From Pelovirga terrestris (GTDB lineage Bacteria > Desulfobacterota > Desulfuromonadia > Desulfuromonadales > Geopsychrobacteraceae): 64,000 bases of DNA. The position numbers and the translations under genes were made by a program. Location of the stretch: the NCBI RefSeq assembly GCF_014773365.1, contig NZ_JACWUN010000012.1, positions 42,713-106,712 on the forward strand, written 5' to 3'. Shown piece after piece: positions 16,265 to 24,411 of this stretch (the first letter of the stretch is position 1; each line of letters starts with the position of its first letter). Below the pieces are notes generated by a model. It did not search any database and was not told the origin of the DNA. It saw nothing but the letters and a program-made list of their open reading frames with translations.

Positions 16265-18205
16265 CTAGTCCGACGCCAGCGCTACCACCGGGTCGAGACG
16301 GGCAGCTTTGCGCGCGGGAAAATAACCGAATACCAGGCCGGTAACAAAAGCGCAGCCAAAAGCCAGAAAGACCGGAGTCGGCGAGTATTGAATCGGTGTG
16401 TCAAAAGTCGCAATAACAGCTGCGGTGGCGAGACCGACGATGACGCCGATGGCACCTCCCAGCGCTGTGACGACCAGCGCCTCAATCAGAAACTGTTGTT
16501 GAATGTTACGCATCCGGGCACCGGTGGCCATGCGGATGCCGATCTCCCTGGTCCGTTCGGTGACACTGACGAGCATGATATTCATCACCCCGATGCCGCC
16601 GACTAAGAGTGAAATGGCAGCAATAGAGCCGAGCAGGATGGTCAGGGTGTTCTGGGTTTCGGTGATGCTGTCGATGATCGAGGCCATGTTGCGGATCTGG
16701 AAATCCTCAATGCCCCCATGGCGCAACAGCAGCAGTTGTTGCAGTTGCTCCTGGGTTTCATCGACCCGATTCACATCCTTGACGGCAACCGTGATGTTAC
16801 GCAGGTGGCGCTGACCGATCAGGCGCAGGCTGCCGGTGGTATAGGGAACAAAGACCACGTCATCCTGATCGCTACCACCCATACCGGCCCCCATGGGAGC
16901 CATGGTGCCGATGATCTGAAAAGGGATATTGTTGATCAGCAGGTATTTCCCCAAAGGCTCGCTGTCGGGAAACAGGGCGCGGGCGACGGTCTGGCCGAGT
17001 ACCGCAACGGTGGCGTAGTTGCGCTCATCCGCTTCAGTAAAAAAGGTGCCGCTGGCCGGCCTCCAGTTACGGGCAATAACGAAATCGCTGGAAGTGCTGT
17101 TGAGGCTGGTACGGTGATCAAATTCTCCGGCCCGCACGGTGATGGCGCTGCTTTGCTCCGGAATGGCGGCCAGCACATTGGGGATCTCGCGGACCGCCAC
17201 AGCATCTTCCGGCACCAGGGTAGCGACGCCGCTGAACCCGCGCAGGTTGGGGGCGCCGGGTCTGACCATCAAAAGATTACTGCCCAGCACGCTGATTCGC
17301 TCCACCACCGCCTGTTTGGCCCCGTCACCAATGGCGAGCATGGTGATGACCGAGGCCACGCCGATGACGATGCCGAGCAGAGTCAGAATCGTGCGAAAAA
17401 TATTGCTGCGTAGTGAACGAACCGCAGTCCGGGTGGCTTCGAACAATTCTGCCGGATAGGAATGAGCCACTGCAGGTCTTTCCAACTCAAGGGACGTGGG
17501 GACTGGCGGGGTTGGGTTGTTATCTGCGATGATCAGGCCGTCGCGGATCTCGATAATGCGGTCGGCATGGTTGGCTACCTCCTGCTCATGGGTAATCAGA
17601 ATCACCGTGTGACCACGTTGCGCCAGATCGCTCAGCAGCTTCATCACTTCGGCCCCACTGTGGCTGTCCAGCGCCCCGGTCGGCTCATCGGCCAGGATGA
17701 TGCGGCCGCCATTCATCAGCGCCCGGGCGATCGATACCCGCTGTTGCTGTCCGCCCGAGAGCTGGGTCGGTCGGTAGGTGAGGCGCTCCTCTAGTCCCAG
17801 TTCAGTCAGCAGCTGGATGGCTCGGCTGCGTCGCTGCGCTCGGGGTACGCCGGCATACACCGAGGGTACCTCGACATTCTCAACAGCGGTAGCGGTCGCA
17901 ATCAGGTGGTAACTCTGGAACACAAAACCGAATTCTTCACGGCGCAACCGCGCCAGTTCATCCCTGGACAGGGTCGCGACTTTCTTCCCCATGAACAGAT
18001 AGTCGCCGCTGGTTGGTTGGTCGAGGCAGCCGAGCAGGTTCATCAGGGTGGTTTTACCGGAGCCGGAGGTCCCCATGATGGCGATAAACTCCCCCGGAAA
18101 AATTTGCAGATCGATCCCGTGCAGCACCCTGGTTGCCAGATCGCCGCGGTAGTAGGTTTTGGTGACCTGCCGCAGTTCAATCAGGGCTTGAGACATGGTC
18201 GTCAT
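16265..18205 (-). CDS. macB: MacB-type ABC transporter, fused ATPase and permease
   Basis: 646 residues. The N-terminal ATPase (1-225) has Walker [11 protein letters not shown], signature [15 protein letters not shown], Walker [13 protein letters not shown] and the switch histidine in LITHE. The membrane part has one helix near residue 275, a periplasmic MacB_PCD domain (about 300-490) and three C-terminal helices of the FtsX type (520-640). Family members export macrolides, peptides or lipoproteins by mechanotransmission. The start codon overlaps the macA stop by one base. Confidence 0.92.
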   Translation of the reverse strand: MTTMSQALIELRQVTKTYYRGDLATRVLHGIDLQIFPGEFIAIMGTSGSGKTTLMNLLGCLDQPTSGDYLFMGKKVATLSRDELARLRREEFGFVFQSYHLIATATAVENVEVPSVYAGVPRAQRRSRAIQLLTELGLEERLTYRPTQLSGGQQQRVSIARALMNGGRIILADEPTGALDSHSGAEVMKLLSDLAQRGHTVILITHEQEVANHADRIIEIRDGLIIADNNPTPPVPTSLELERPAVAHSYPAELFEATRTAVRSLRSNIFRTILTLLGIVIGVASVITMLAIGDGAKQAVVERISVLGSNLLMVRPGAPNLRGFSGVATLVPEDAVAVREIPNVLAAIPEQSSAITVRAGEFDHRTSLNSTSSDFVIARNWRPASGTFFTEADERNYATVAVLGQTVARALFPDSEPLGKYLLINNIPFQIIGTMAPMGAGMGGSDQDDVVFVPYTTGSLRLIGQRHLRNITVAVKDVNRVDETQEQLQQLLLLRHGGIEDFQIRNMASIIDSITETQNTLTILLGSIAAISLLVGGIGVMNIMLVSVTERTREIGIRMATGARMRNIQQQFLIEALVVTALGGAIGVIVGLATAAVIATFDTPIQYSPTPVFLAFGCAFVTGLVFGYFPARKAARLDPVVALASD

Positions 18206-19407
18206 CAGCGCATCCGCATGCCCATGGGTGGGCGGGCCGGGTTGGTGCGCTGGCCACTACCATCAGCCATTGAGGTGACGACCTGATCGCCCTCATTGAG
18301 CCCTTCTAATATCTGAACCTGGATGCGATTGCTGATGCCGACCCTGATCCGGCGTTCTACCGGATTAGCATTTTGATCAGGTACCATCACTGTTGCCGGC
18401 GTGCCGTTGTCGGGTGCGGGAGATTGAGGTGGGCGCTGATCCGTCAGGGCCGATACCGGCAGCAGCAGGGTATCTTCGGCGGCAGCGATGACAAAAAATA
18501 CCTGGGCGGTCATCTGTGGCAACAGCTTGCGGTCGCGGTTGTCGACGTCAAAGAGGGCGCTGTAAAGGACCACATTATTTTCTACTGTCGGGGTTGGTTC
18601 AATCCGGTAAAGGGTGCCGTACCAGCGTTGGTTACGCCCACCCAAGGTGGTGAAATAGGCTTCCATCCCGATTTGCAATCGGCTGATATCGGCCTCGGAG
18701 ACCCGGGTTTTGACTGTCATGGTTGCCAGATCAGCAATCTGCATCAACACCGGGGCCTGCTGCGTGGCATTGATCGTCTGCCCCTGGCGGGCGCTGATAG
18801 AGACCACCGTACCGTCCATCGGCGCATAAATCTGCGCGTAGCTTAAGTTGGCCTCATCAGCCCGCAGGCTGGATTCATTCTGCTCGATCTGGGCCATCAG
18901 CATCTCGATTTGGGCTTTAGCCGACTGATAGGCGGCCGCTGTGTTCTGGGCATTTTCTTCGGTCGTGGCTTGCGCGGCGAGGAGGTTCTGCTGGCGCTGG
19001 TGCTGAATCCGTGCCAGCTCCAGTTGTGTCTGCCGATCAGCCAGGAGCGCACGCTGATAACGCAACTGGGCGCGGCCGGCATCCACCTTGGCCATGAACA
19101 GGGTCGGATCAATCTCGGCCAGCAGATCCCCTCTGTTTATCTGATCACCGACCTCAACGTGGATCCGGTGCAACTGCCCGGACACCTGGGCTCCGACATC
19201 GACATAATCCCGTGGCTGGAGGACGCCGGTGGCGGTGACCAGATCTTCGATGGAGCCGCGTTGGACGGTGGCAAAGGTGGGCAGAGCAGGTTTGTCTTTC
19301 TGCGTCGCCAGATAGTACCAGCCACCAGCGACGGCGCTGATCAGCAGCAGGACGATGACGACAGGCAGCAGAAATCTGCCGTGCTGATTGGAACCGGGAA
19401 TGCGCAT
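18205..19407 (-). CDS. macA: MacA-type periplasmic adaptor (HlyD family)
   Basis: About 400 residues: an N-terminal anchor (residues 12-32), a barrel-sandwich/lipoyl domain ([20 protein letters not shown]), a long coiled-coil hairpin rich in Q, A and E (about 95-190), then beta-barrel domains. It links MacB to the outer-membrane duct. The open frame begins at 19461, but [10 protein letters not shown] at 19407 is preferred as the first ATG next to the anchor; AAGGA lies rather far upstream, so the start is not certain. The cation transporter upstream ends 76 bp away. Confidence 0.9.
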   Translation of the reverse strand: MRIPGSNQHGRFLLPVVIVLLLISAVAGGWYYLATQKDKPALPTFATVQRGSIEDLVTATGVLQPRDYVDVGAQVSGQLHRIHVEVGDQINRGDLLAEIDPTLFMAKVDAGRAQLRYQRALLADRQTQLELARIQHQRQQNLLAAQATTEENAQNTAAAYQSAKAQIEMLMAQIEQNESSLRADEANLSYAQIYAPMDGTVVSISARQGQTINATQQAPVLMQIADLATMTVKTRVSEADISRLQIGMEAYFTTLGGRNQRWYGTLYRIEPTPTVENNVVLYSALFDVDNRDRKLLPQMTAQVFFVIAAAEDTLLLPVSALTDQRPPQSPAPDNGTPATVMVPDQNANPVERRIRVGISNRIQVQILEGLNEGDQVVTSMADGSGQRTNPARPPMGMRMR

Positions 19408-19482
19408 GAAGGTAAAAAATCCTTGTTGCAGTGAAAAAACTCTACACATTTTTGTCAGCATAGCGCCAATAACAACTTCACA

Positions 19483-20490
19483 CTATAGCGCATTCCCGGG
19501 TTGATGTGTGTGCATTTGTGCAGGATCACATTCGCGGCAGAGCAGCACTTCGATGACCGGATGGTGGATCTGGGGCATATCGTCGAGATTGTTCTTATAG
19601 TCTTCCGGTGTCGCATCGCCGTGGCAAACCACACCTGCCACCAGAATCCAGCTGTTTTGCCCGACCGACCAGAGATGCAGATCCACGACCCGGCTTGCGG
19701 GTACTGATTCCAGCCGCTTACGCACCTGATCGCGCATGGCTTCGGGAGCCTCCGCATCGAGCAGGATCGCTCCGGTCTGGCGCAGCAGTTCAAGCGCCCA
19801 GCGTAGAATCACCACCGAGGCAACCAGGGCGATGACCGGATCCAGCCAGTTCCAGCCCCAGGCCCAGGCGGCAATCAGGCCAAGGATGGCAGCGACCGAG
19901 GTGACCGCATCGGCAATCACGTGGACCAGTGCGGCGCGCAGATTGTGATCCTGATGGGCGTGGCTGTGACTATCGGCATGATCGTGGTCATGATGATGGT
20001 CATGATGATGGTCGCCGCTTCCCGCCAGCAGCCAGGCACAGAGCAGGTTGATGATCAGACCGATGACCGCTACCAACAAGGCTTCGCGGGCATGGAGAAC
20101 GGTGGGGTTGAGCAGGCGCTGGATCGACTCATACACCAGCCAGATGACCGACAGTCCCAACAGCAGCGCGCTGGTATAGGCTGCCAGGTCGCCGATCTTG
20201 CCGCTGCCAAGGCTTAAGCGACGGTTGGTAGCGTGATGACGGGTCAGATAGTACGCTCCTGCCGCCAATCCCAGGGCAACGGTGTGGCCGCCCATGTGCA
20301 CCCCGTCAGCCAGTAAAGCCATAGAACCTGTCAGCCAGCCGCCGATGATTTCAGCGATCATGGTCGCCAGGGTCAGCACCGTGGCGATCAAGGTGCGGCT
20401 CTCCGCTTTACTCTTTTTACCGTGACCAAAATCATGGTGATAGCAGAGTTGCCCGACAATGCAGTTGTTGTTGGTAGGTGGTGCCGTCAT
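19483..20490 (-). CDS. Cation diffusion facilitator, DmeF-like
   Basis: 335-residue CDF exporter of divalent metals driven by protons. Six helices are visible; metal sites are LLADGVHMGGH in helix 2 and HVIADAVTSV in helix 5. A histidine-rich loop (DHHHDHHHDHDH and onward, near 165-190) lies between helices 4 and 5, and a cytoplasmic domain follows. The N-terminal CYHHDFGHG motif resembles DmeF (cobalt/nickel) proteins, but zinc is equally possible. ATG at 20490 is chosen over TTG at 20496. A palindrome (GCTGAAATGAGAATCTCAGC, 20514-20533) just upstream may be a metal-regulator site. Confidence 0.85.
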   Translation of the reverse strand: MTAPPTNNNCIVGQLCYHHDFGHGKKSKAESRTLIATVLTLATMIAEIIGGWLTGSMALLADGVHMGGHTVALGLAAGAYYLTRHHATNRRLSLGSGKIGDLAAYTSALLLGLSVIWLVYESIQRLLNPTVLHAREALLVAVIGLIINLLCAWLLAGSGDHHHDHHHDHDHADSHSHAHQDHNLRAALVHVIADAVTSVAAILGLIAAWAWGWNWLDPVIALVASVVILRWALELLRQTGAILLDAEAPEAMRDQVRKRLESVPASRVVDLHLWSVGQNSWILVAGVVCHGDATPEDYKNNLDDMPQIHHPVIEVLLCRECDPAQMHTHQPGNAL

Positions 20491-20581
20491 GGTCAAGATC
20501 TCGCGGGTTAAATGCTGAAATGAGAATCTCAGCGTGGCACATGGGTTTGCTTCTGGTCAACCAGAAAGCCCGTATCACCGC

Positions 20582-20791
20582 AATTACGCTGCAACTTGCC
20601 TGGAACGGCACATCTACCTGGCGGTGCAGTTTCTTGAGATCGGTAAGCCGGTTGTGCTGGCGCTCAATGGTTAAGGAGGTTGTAACATGATAAATGTTGA
20701 TGCTCTGGTGGTGCTGGGTAGCGTGGCGGGGCTTCCGGCACCGTTTGTAGCAAAGCGATGGACGTTGATTGTCTACCGAAAATCTTTGCAA
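20582..20791 (+). pseudogene. feoB: feoB remnant (GTPase-domain fragment)
   Basis: The frame beginning at 20582 reads ATCLERHIYLAVQFLEIG and KPVVLALN, matching the NLERNLYLTLQLLELG...VALNM segment of the FeoB G-domain (ferrous iron transporter). An in-frame TAA follows at 20672. After it, NMINVDALVVLGSVAGLPAP still resembles the next FeoB stretch (IRIEIDALSARLGCPVIP). Neither the P-loop part upstream nor the membrane domain downstream is present. It is a decayed fragment of about 70 codons; a short restart at 20687 with an AAGGAGG site is probably a coincidence. Confidence 0.65.
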
Positions 20792-20958
20792 TAATCATCC
20801 CTTTGCGGTACTTTTGAAAGTGAAAATCAAAAGTTAATATTGTTGACCGGTTCAAAGGTCAGGCTGGTCCAGTGGGTGGCAAGGGATGAAAACAGGGGTT
20901 TCTGTATGGATCCATTGAAAATGAACATCAAAAGCGTTCAAGGGGGTGTTGCCGGTTC

Positions 20959-21172
20959 TATGTGCCCAGTGTCGGTTTGCAGCACGCAGGCAAGATCGTG
21001 CTGCGCCCCATCGGCCTGACCGCCCAGGCGCTGGGGATGGCGCGTGAAACCCTGTCGCGTAGCCTGCAGCGTCTGGTGTGGATGGATGGAATCAGTTACC
21101 AGCGTGGTCAGGTGCATATAACCGACCCTGGTTGGTTGGAACAGCTAAAGCAAGACCCTGAAAAAAAGGAGT
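20959..21172 (+). pseudogene. Crp/Fnr-family regulator remnant (HTH domain only)
   Basis: The frame reads GLTAQALGMARETLSRSLQR, then GQVHITDPGWLEQL. This matches the helix-turn-helix and final strand of Crp/Fnr-type regulators (typically LGLTPETLSRxLxRL...DPExL). The whole cyclic-nucleotide-type sensor domain and dimer helix are missing, and no good start or ribosome binding site precedes it. The frame runs on to 21204, overlapping the flavodoxin start. With the feoB relic it suggests a lost iron/anaerobiosis gene set. A short functional protein cannot be fully excluded. Confidence 0.6.
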
Positions 21173-21178
21173 ATAACA

Positions 21179-21685
21179 ATGAAAATAGGCATTTTTTATG
21201 GTAGTACCACCGGCAAAACGGCAGCCGTGGCCCGGCAGCTGGGGCAATTGATCAGCACGGCAAAACTGTATCCGGTGGCCGAGGCCACCCGGGCCGACTT
21301 TGAAGCTTGTGATCTGTTGATTCTGGGCTCGTCAAGCTGGTGTGATGAGCAGGATCGCCTGCAGGATGACTGGAATGATGCCTTTGAGTGTCTGCGTGAA
21401 GCCAATCTTGGCGGCAAAAAGGTGGCCTTGTTCGGTATCGGTGATCAGGTCGGTTATCCTGATGCCTTTGTCGATGCGATCAGGGTCCTGCATGATGCGG
21501 CACAAGCTGCCGGGGCCGAGATGATCGGCAAATGGCCCGACGAGGGTTATAACTATCATCAATCAGCAGCTAGCGAAGGGGATTTCTTTCTTGGCTTGCC
21601 CCTTGATGTCACCAACCAGCCGAACCTGACGGACTCACGACTGGCAAGCTGGGTAGCGCAATTAGTGCGTGAAACGAACGAATAG
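21179..21685 (+). CDS. fldA: Flavodoxin
   Basis: 168-residue FMN electron carrier. The phosphate loop is FYGSTTGKTAAVARQ (residues 6-20); the flavin-stacking regions are LGSSSWCDEQD with a tryptophan at 60 and FGIGDQVGYPDAF with a tyrosine. The insertion after residue 120 makes it a long-chain flavodoxin, which often replaces ferredoxin under iron limitation. AAAAAAGGAG precedes the ATG. It is intact, whereas the genes just upstream (feoB, Crp/Fnr) are relics; a MITE lies 11 bp after its stop. Confidence 0.92.
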   Translation: MKIGIFYGSTTGKTAAVARQLGQLISTAKLYPVAEATRADFEACDLLILGSSSWCDEQDRLQDDWNDAFECLREANLGGKKVALFGIGDQVGYPDAFVDAIRVLHDAAQAAGAEMIGKWPDEGYNYHQSAASEGDFFLGLPLDVTNQPNLTDSRLASWVAQLVRETNE

Positions 21686-21696
21686 GACTATTTTAG

Positions 21697-21841
21697 GTAA
21701 CTATTCAGCTCTATCCCGGCGCCGGGTCTTTGGATCCTGTGGCAAGGCTTTTTGTCGCCATGGACGGCGACAAAAAGCGGTCATGGATGACGAAAAGCGT
21801 CCCTTGACATAGGATTCAAAGGCCCGGTGCTGAACAGCTAC
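21697..21841 (-). mobile_element. IS66-like MITE, copy 3 (145 bp, inverted orientation)
   Basis: Third copy, in reverse orientation to copies 1 and 2. The ends are GTAACTATTCAGCTC and, on the other strand, GTAGCTGTTCAGCACCGGG. It is flanked by perfect direct repeats TATTTTAG (21689-21696 and 21842-21849), the clearest target duplication of the three, so this is probably the youngest insertion. The core hairpin is TTTGTCGCCATGGACGGCGACAAA-like (21750-21775). It lies between convergent flavodoxin and PilZ genes and could act as a bidirectional terminator. Confidence 0.85.
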
Positions 21842-21860
21842 TATTTTAGAAGGTTGCCTG

Positions 21861-22229
21861 CTAGTGATCGGGGTGTTGGAGCCAATGGACAAACTCACGA
21901 TCAACCTGCTCGCCATCGCCGAGGTTCAGCTCCAACAGGCGGCGCAGGTGGGCTAATGACTCGTCGTCGGCGTCGATAAAAAGGAAACCGTACTGATTCT
22001 GTTCACGGTGAATCAGCTCGACCCCAAAGGTCAGTTTCACTTCCGAGTTGGCTAGATCAATGTCCACCCGGGCGCGGGCGCCAATCTCTATCGGCACCTC
22101 ATGATGGGTCTGCAGCAGGGCGCCGCGCAGGGCGAGATCAATCAGCTCGCAGGGGACTTGTTCCTGGGCCCAAACGATCGTTGCAGTGGTATGGAACGGA
22201 ATACGCCGGTAATTGCGTAATTCGGTCAT
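21861..22229 (-). CDS. PilZ-domain protein (c-di-GMP receptor candidate)
   Basis: 122-residue PilZ protein. The arginine motif RNYRR (RxxxR) is at residues 5-9. The second motif reads DLALRGALL, where the usual D/NxSxxG has alanine in place of serine; binding of cyclic-di-GMP may be weaker. ATG at 22229 is chosen because it overlaps the upstream TGA by 4 bp and gives the proper domain boundary. It is the last gene of an operon whose preceding gene is a diguanylate cyclase, so it may be the local receptor. Confidence 0.85.
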   Translation of the reverse strand: MTELRNYRRIPFHTTATIVWAQEQVPCELIDLALRGALLQTHHEVPIEIGARARVDIDLANSEVKLTFGVELIHREQNQYGFLFIDADDESLAHLRRLLELNLGDGEQVDREFVHWLQHPDH

Positions 22230-23938
22230 GGGTCCGACTCCTTTACCGGGGGCTGAAGGGGAAGATTCCTGGCGGACGAGTAAAAAGAAAAACAACCTTT
22301 TTTCTTTTTGGCCTGATACATGGCGATATCAGCGAAGCGGATGAGGTTGTCGCTGTCGCCGGCGTCCTGTGGACAGAGGCTGATGCCGATACTGGCCGAC
22401 AGAGAAAGGTCCAGCCCGGCAAGATGGAAGGGGTTGTTCAGACAGGTGAGAATTTTCTCGGCGATCACTGCAACCCATTCAAGGTTGGTAAATTCAGTCA
22501 ACAGCACAACGAATTCATCTCCACCCAGGCGCGCGACCGTATCTGTTTCGCGCACAGCTTTCGTCAGTCGCGCTGCCGCTTCACAGAGGAGTTCGTCACC
22601 GACGCCGTGGCCAAGGGTGTCGTTGATGGCCTTGAATCCATCCAGATCAAGCAGCAGTACTGCCGCCGCTTTGTTGTTGCGCTGCGCCTGATGGGCCGCC
22701 TGGGTGATGCGATCCTTAAGCAATGAACGGTTAACCAGGCCGGTCAGGGCATCGTGGGTGGCTTGATGTTGCAGTTGCTGTTCGTACTCCTTGTGCGCGC
22801 TGATGTCTTCTCGGATACTGATATAGTTGCAGATGTCTCCCTGTCTGTCGCGCAGGGGGGAGATCAGAACGCGTTCCCAATAGTTGCTGCCATTTTTGCG
22901 TTGATTGTGTACTTCTCCGTGCCAGTCTTCTCCCGCTTCAAGCTGTCGCCAGAGTTTTTGGTACTCTTCAGCCGTCATCCCATTAAGCTGAAAGGTTTGA
23001 AAAGCGGTGCCGATGACGTCGGCGGCGGCGTAACCGGTTACCTTTGAAAAAAACGGGTTAACATACTCGATCACCCCGTTCAGGTCGGTAATGATGACCA
23101 TGGTGGGGCTCTGTTCAACCACCTGGCTGAGCTTATTGAGTTGGACCTCGCTTTTTTTACGCTCGGTGATGTCGATGTCGATGCAGTAAAATTCCGCTGC
23201 GCGACCCGGTTCAGCAAGAACCGCATGGCTGGTATAAACCATCACCTCAGAGCCGTCCTTGCGTTTGAGTCGGTATTCCTGCGATGGCGCAGGTTCACCG
23301 CTTTGACTCATTTCATCAATGTTGCGGAGCACTTCAGTGGTCATTTCGGCGGGAATGATCAGCTCACACAGCTTCCGGCCCAAAGCTTCAGCTGCCGAGT
23401 AGCCGTAAAGATCCTCGGAGGCACGATTCCAGTAGTTTACCGTGCCATCGACACTGTAACCCTGAACCGCTACCGAACGAATGTCCTGCAGTAAGGTGCG
23501 AAAACGTCGCTCGCTTTCCCGCAGGGCATGAATGGCGTGCTGATGTTCCTGCTGCAGGCGCCACTCGCGCAGGCAGCGTTCGATGGTCCGGGGCATGTCT
23601 GCAAAGGCTTGCGAACTTTTTACCAGATAGTCGATGGCACCGGTTTTGAGGGCTTCAACCGCGAGGGTCTCGCTACCGGAGGACGTCATCATTAACACCG
23701 GGAAGGTGTTTGTGGTGGCGATCTGTTCAAGAAAGGCCAGCGAGGAGCCATCCGGCAGGTTCAGGTCAAGGAGCACGATATCAGGACGGCGGCGGGCAAT
23801 TTCTTCACGGCAGGCCTGCAGATTGGTCGCAATCGCTACGCTTACCGCAGCGCAGGTGCCGAGCAGGGATCGTTGGATCAATGCGACATGGGACGGTTCA
23901 TCATCAACAATCAGGATGTGGGTGGTGTGGTTTACCAT
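22226..23938 (-). CDS. Response regulator with REC-PAS-PAS-GGDEF domains (diguanylate cyclase)
   Basis: 570 residues. The receiver (6-120) has the phosphoacceptor in LLDLNLPDG. Two PAS/PAC units follow (about 145-265 and 275-395; the second begins VVEQSPTMVIITDLNGVIEYVN). The GGDEF domain (405-560) has the intact motif [11 protein letters not shown] and an RETD I-site five residues upstream, so product-inhibited synthesis of cyclic-di-GMP is expected. No EAL domain is present. It overlaps pilZ by 4 bp and follows the CheY-like gene by 32 bp. Confidence 0.92.
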   Translation of the reverse strand: MVNHTTHILIVDDEPSHVALIQRSLLGTCAAVSVAIATNLQACREEIARRRPDIVLLDLNLPDGSSLAFLEQIATTNTFPVLMMTSSGSETLAVEALKTGAIDYLVKSSQAFADMPRTIERCLREWRLQQEHQHAIHALRESERRFRTLLQDIRSVAVQGYSVDGTVNYWNRASEDLYGYSAAEALGRKLCELIIPAEMTTEVLRNIDEMSQSGEPAPSQEYRLKRKDGSEVMVYTSHAVLAEPGRAAEFYCIDIDITERKKSEVQLNKLSQVVEQSPTMVIITDLNGVIEYVNPFFSKVTGYAAADVIGTAFQTFQLNGMTAEEYQKLWRQLEAGEDWHGEVHNQRKNGSNYWERVLISPLRDRQGDICNYISIREDISAHKEYEQQLQHQATHDALTGLVNRSLLKDRITQAAHQAQRNNKAAAVLLLDLDGFKAINDTLGHGVGDELLCEAAARLTKAVRETDTVARLGGDEFVVLLTEFTNLEWVAVIAEKILTCLNNPFHLAGLDLSLSASIGISLCPQDAGDSDNLIRFADIAMYQAKKKKGCFSFYSSARNLPLQPPVKESDP

Positions 23939-23970
23939 AAGCCCCGGAACTTGATGCGATCAGTGCGCTT

Positions 23971-24411
23971 TTAAGGATTACGGTTCCATATCAGCCAGTA
24001 ATAGCCGATAGTTTCCATCATGCTGGTGAATTTGTCAAAATCAACCGGCTTGACCAGATAGCTGTTGGCATGGGCATCGTAGGCCTTGGCCATGTCGGTT
24101 TCGGCGGCGGAAGTTGTCAGAATGACCGTCGGGATCCGCGCCAGGTCGGGATCGCCTTTGATCCGGCGCAGCACATCAAGGCCATCAATGCGGGGCATGC
24201 GCAGATCAAGCAGGATCAATCCCGGCCGTGGGGCAATATCAGGGTCGGTGAAAGGCTCACGGCGGTAGAGATAATCCAGCGCCTGCTGGCCATCAACAAC
24301 ATGCTCCATGCGATTGGCAATGCGCGAGGACTTGAGGGTGCGGCGGATGATCTCGGCGTGGGCCGGATCGTCCTCGGCCAGCAGAATAACGATCGGTTCA
24401 CCTTTATTCAT
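23971..24411 (-). CDS. Single-domain response regulator (Rcp1/CheY type)
   Basis: 146 residues, receiver only. The acidic pocket is LLAEDDPAH, the phosphoacceptor is in LILLDLRMPRIDG, the threonine in VILTTSAAETD and the lysine in YLVKPVDFDKF. The long alpha-4 insert (YLYRREPFTDPDIAPRPG) is typical of Rcp1-like regulators paired with phytochrome- or PAS-type kinases. ATG at 24411 overlaps the upstream kinase stop by 4 bp, making that kinase the obvious partner. It may pass phosphate on rather than act on DNA. Confidence 0.9.
   Translation of the reverse strand: MNKGEPIVILLAEDDPAHAEIIRRTLKSSRIANRMEHVVDGQQALDYLYRREPFTDPDIAPRPGLILLDLRMPRIDGLDVLRRIKGDPDLARIPTVILTTSAAETDMAKAYDAHANSYLVKPVDFDKFTSMMETIGYYWLIWNRNP

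Noticed and set aside
20687..20794. Small ORF with an AAGGAGG site within the feoB relic
   Set aside because: Its residues still follow the FeoB sequence in the same frame as the upstream fragment, so it is better read as part of the decayed gene.
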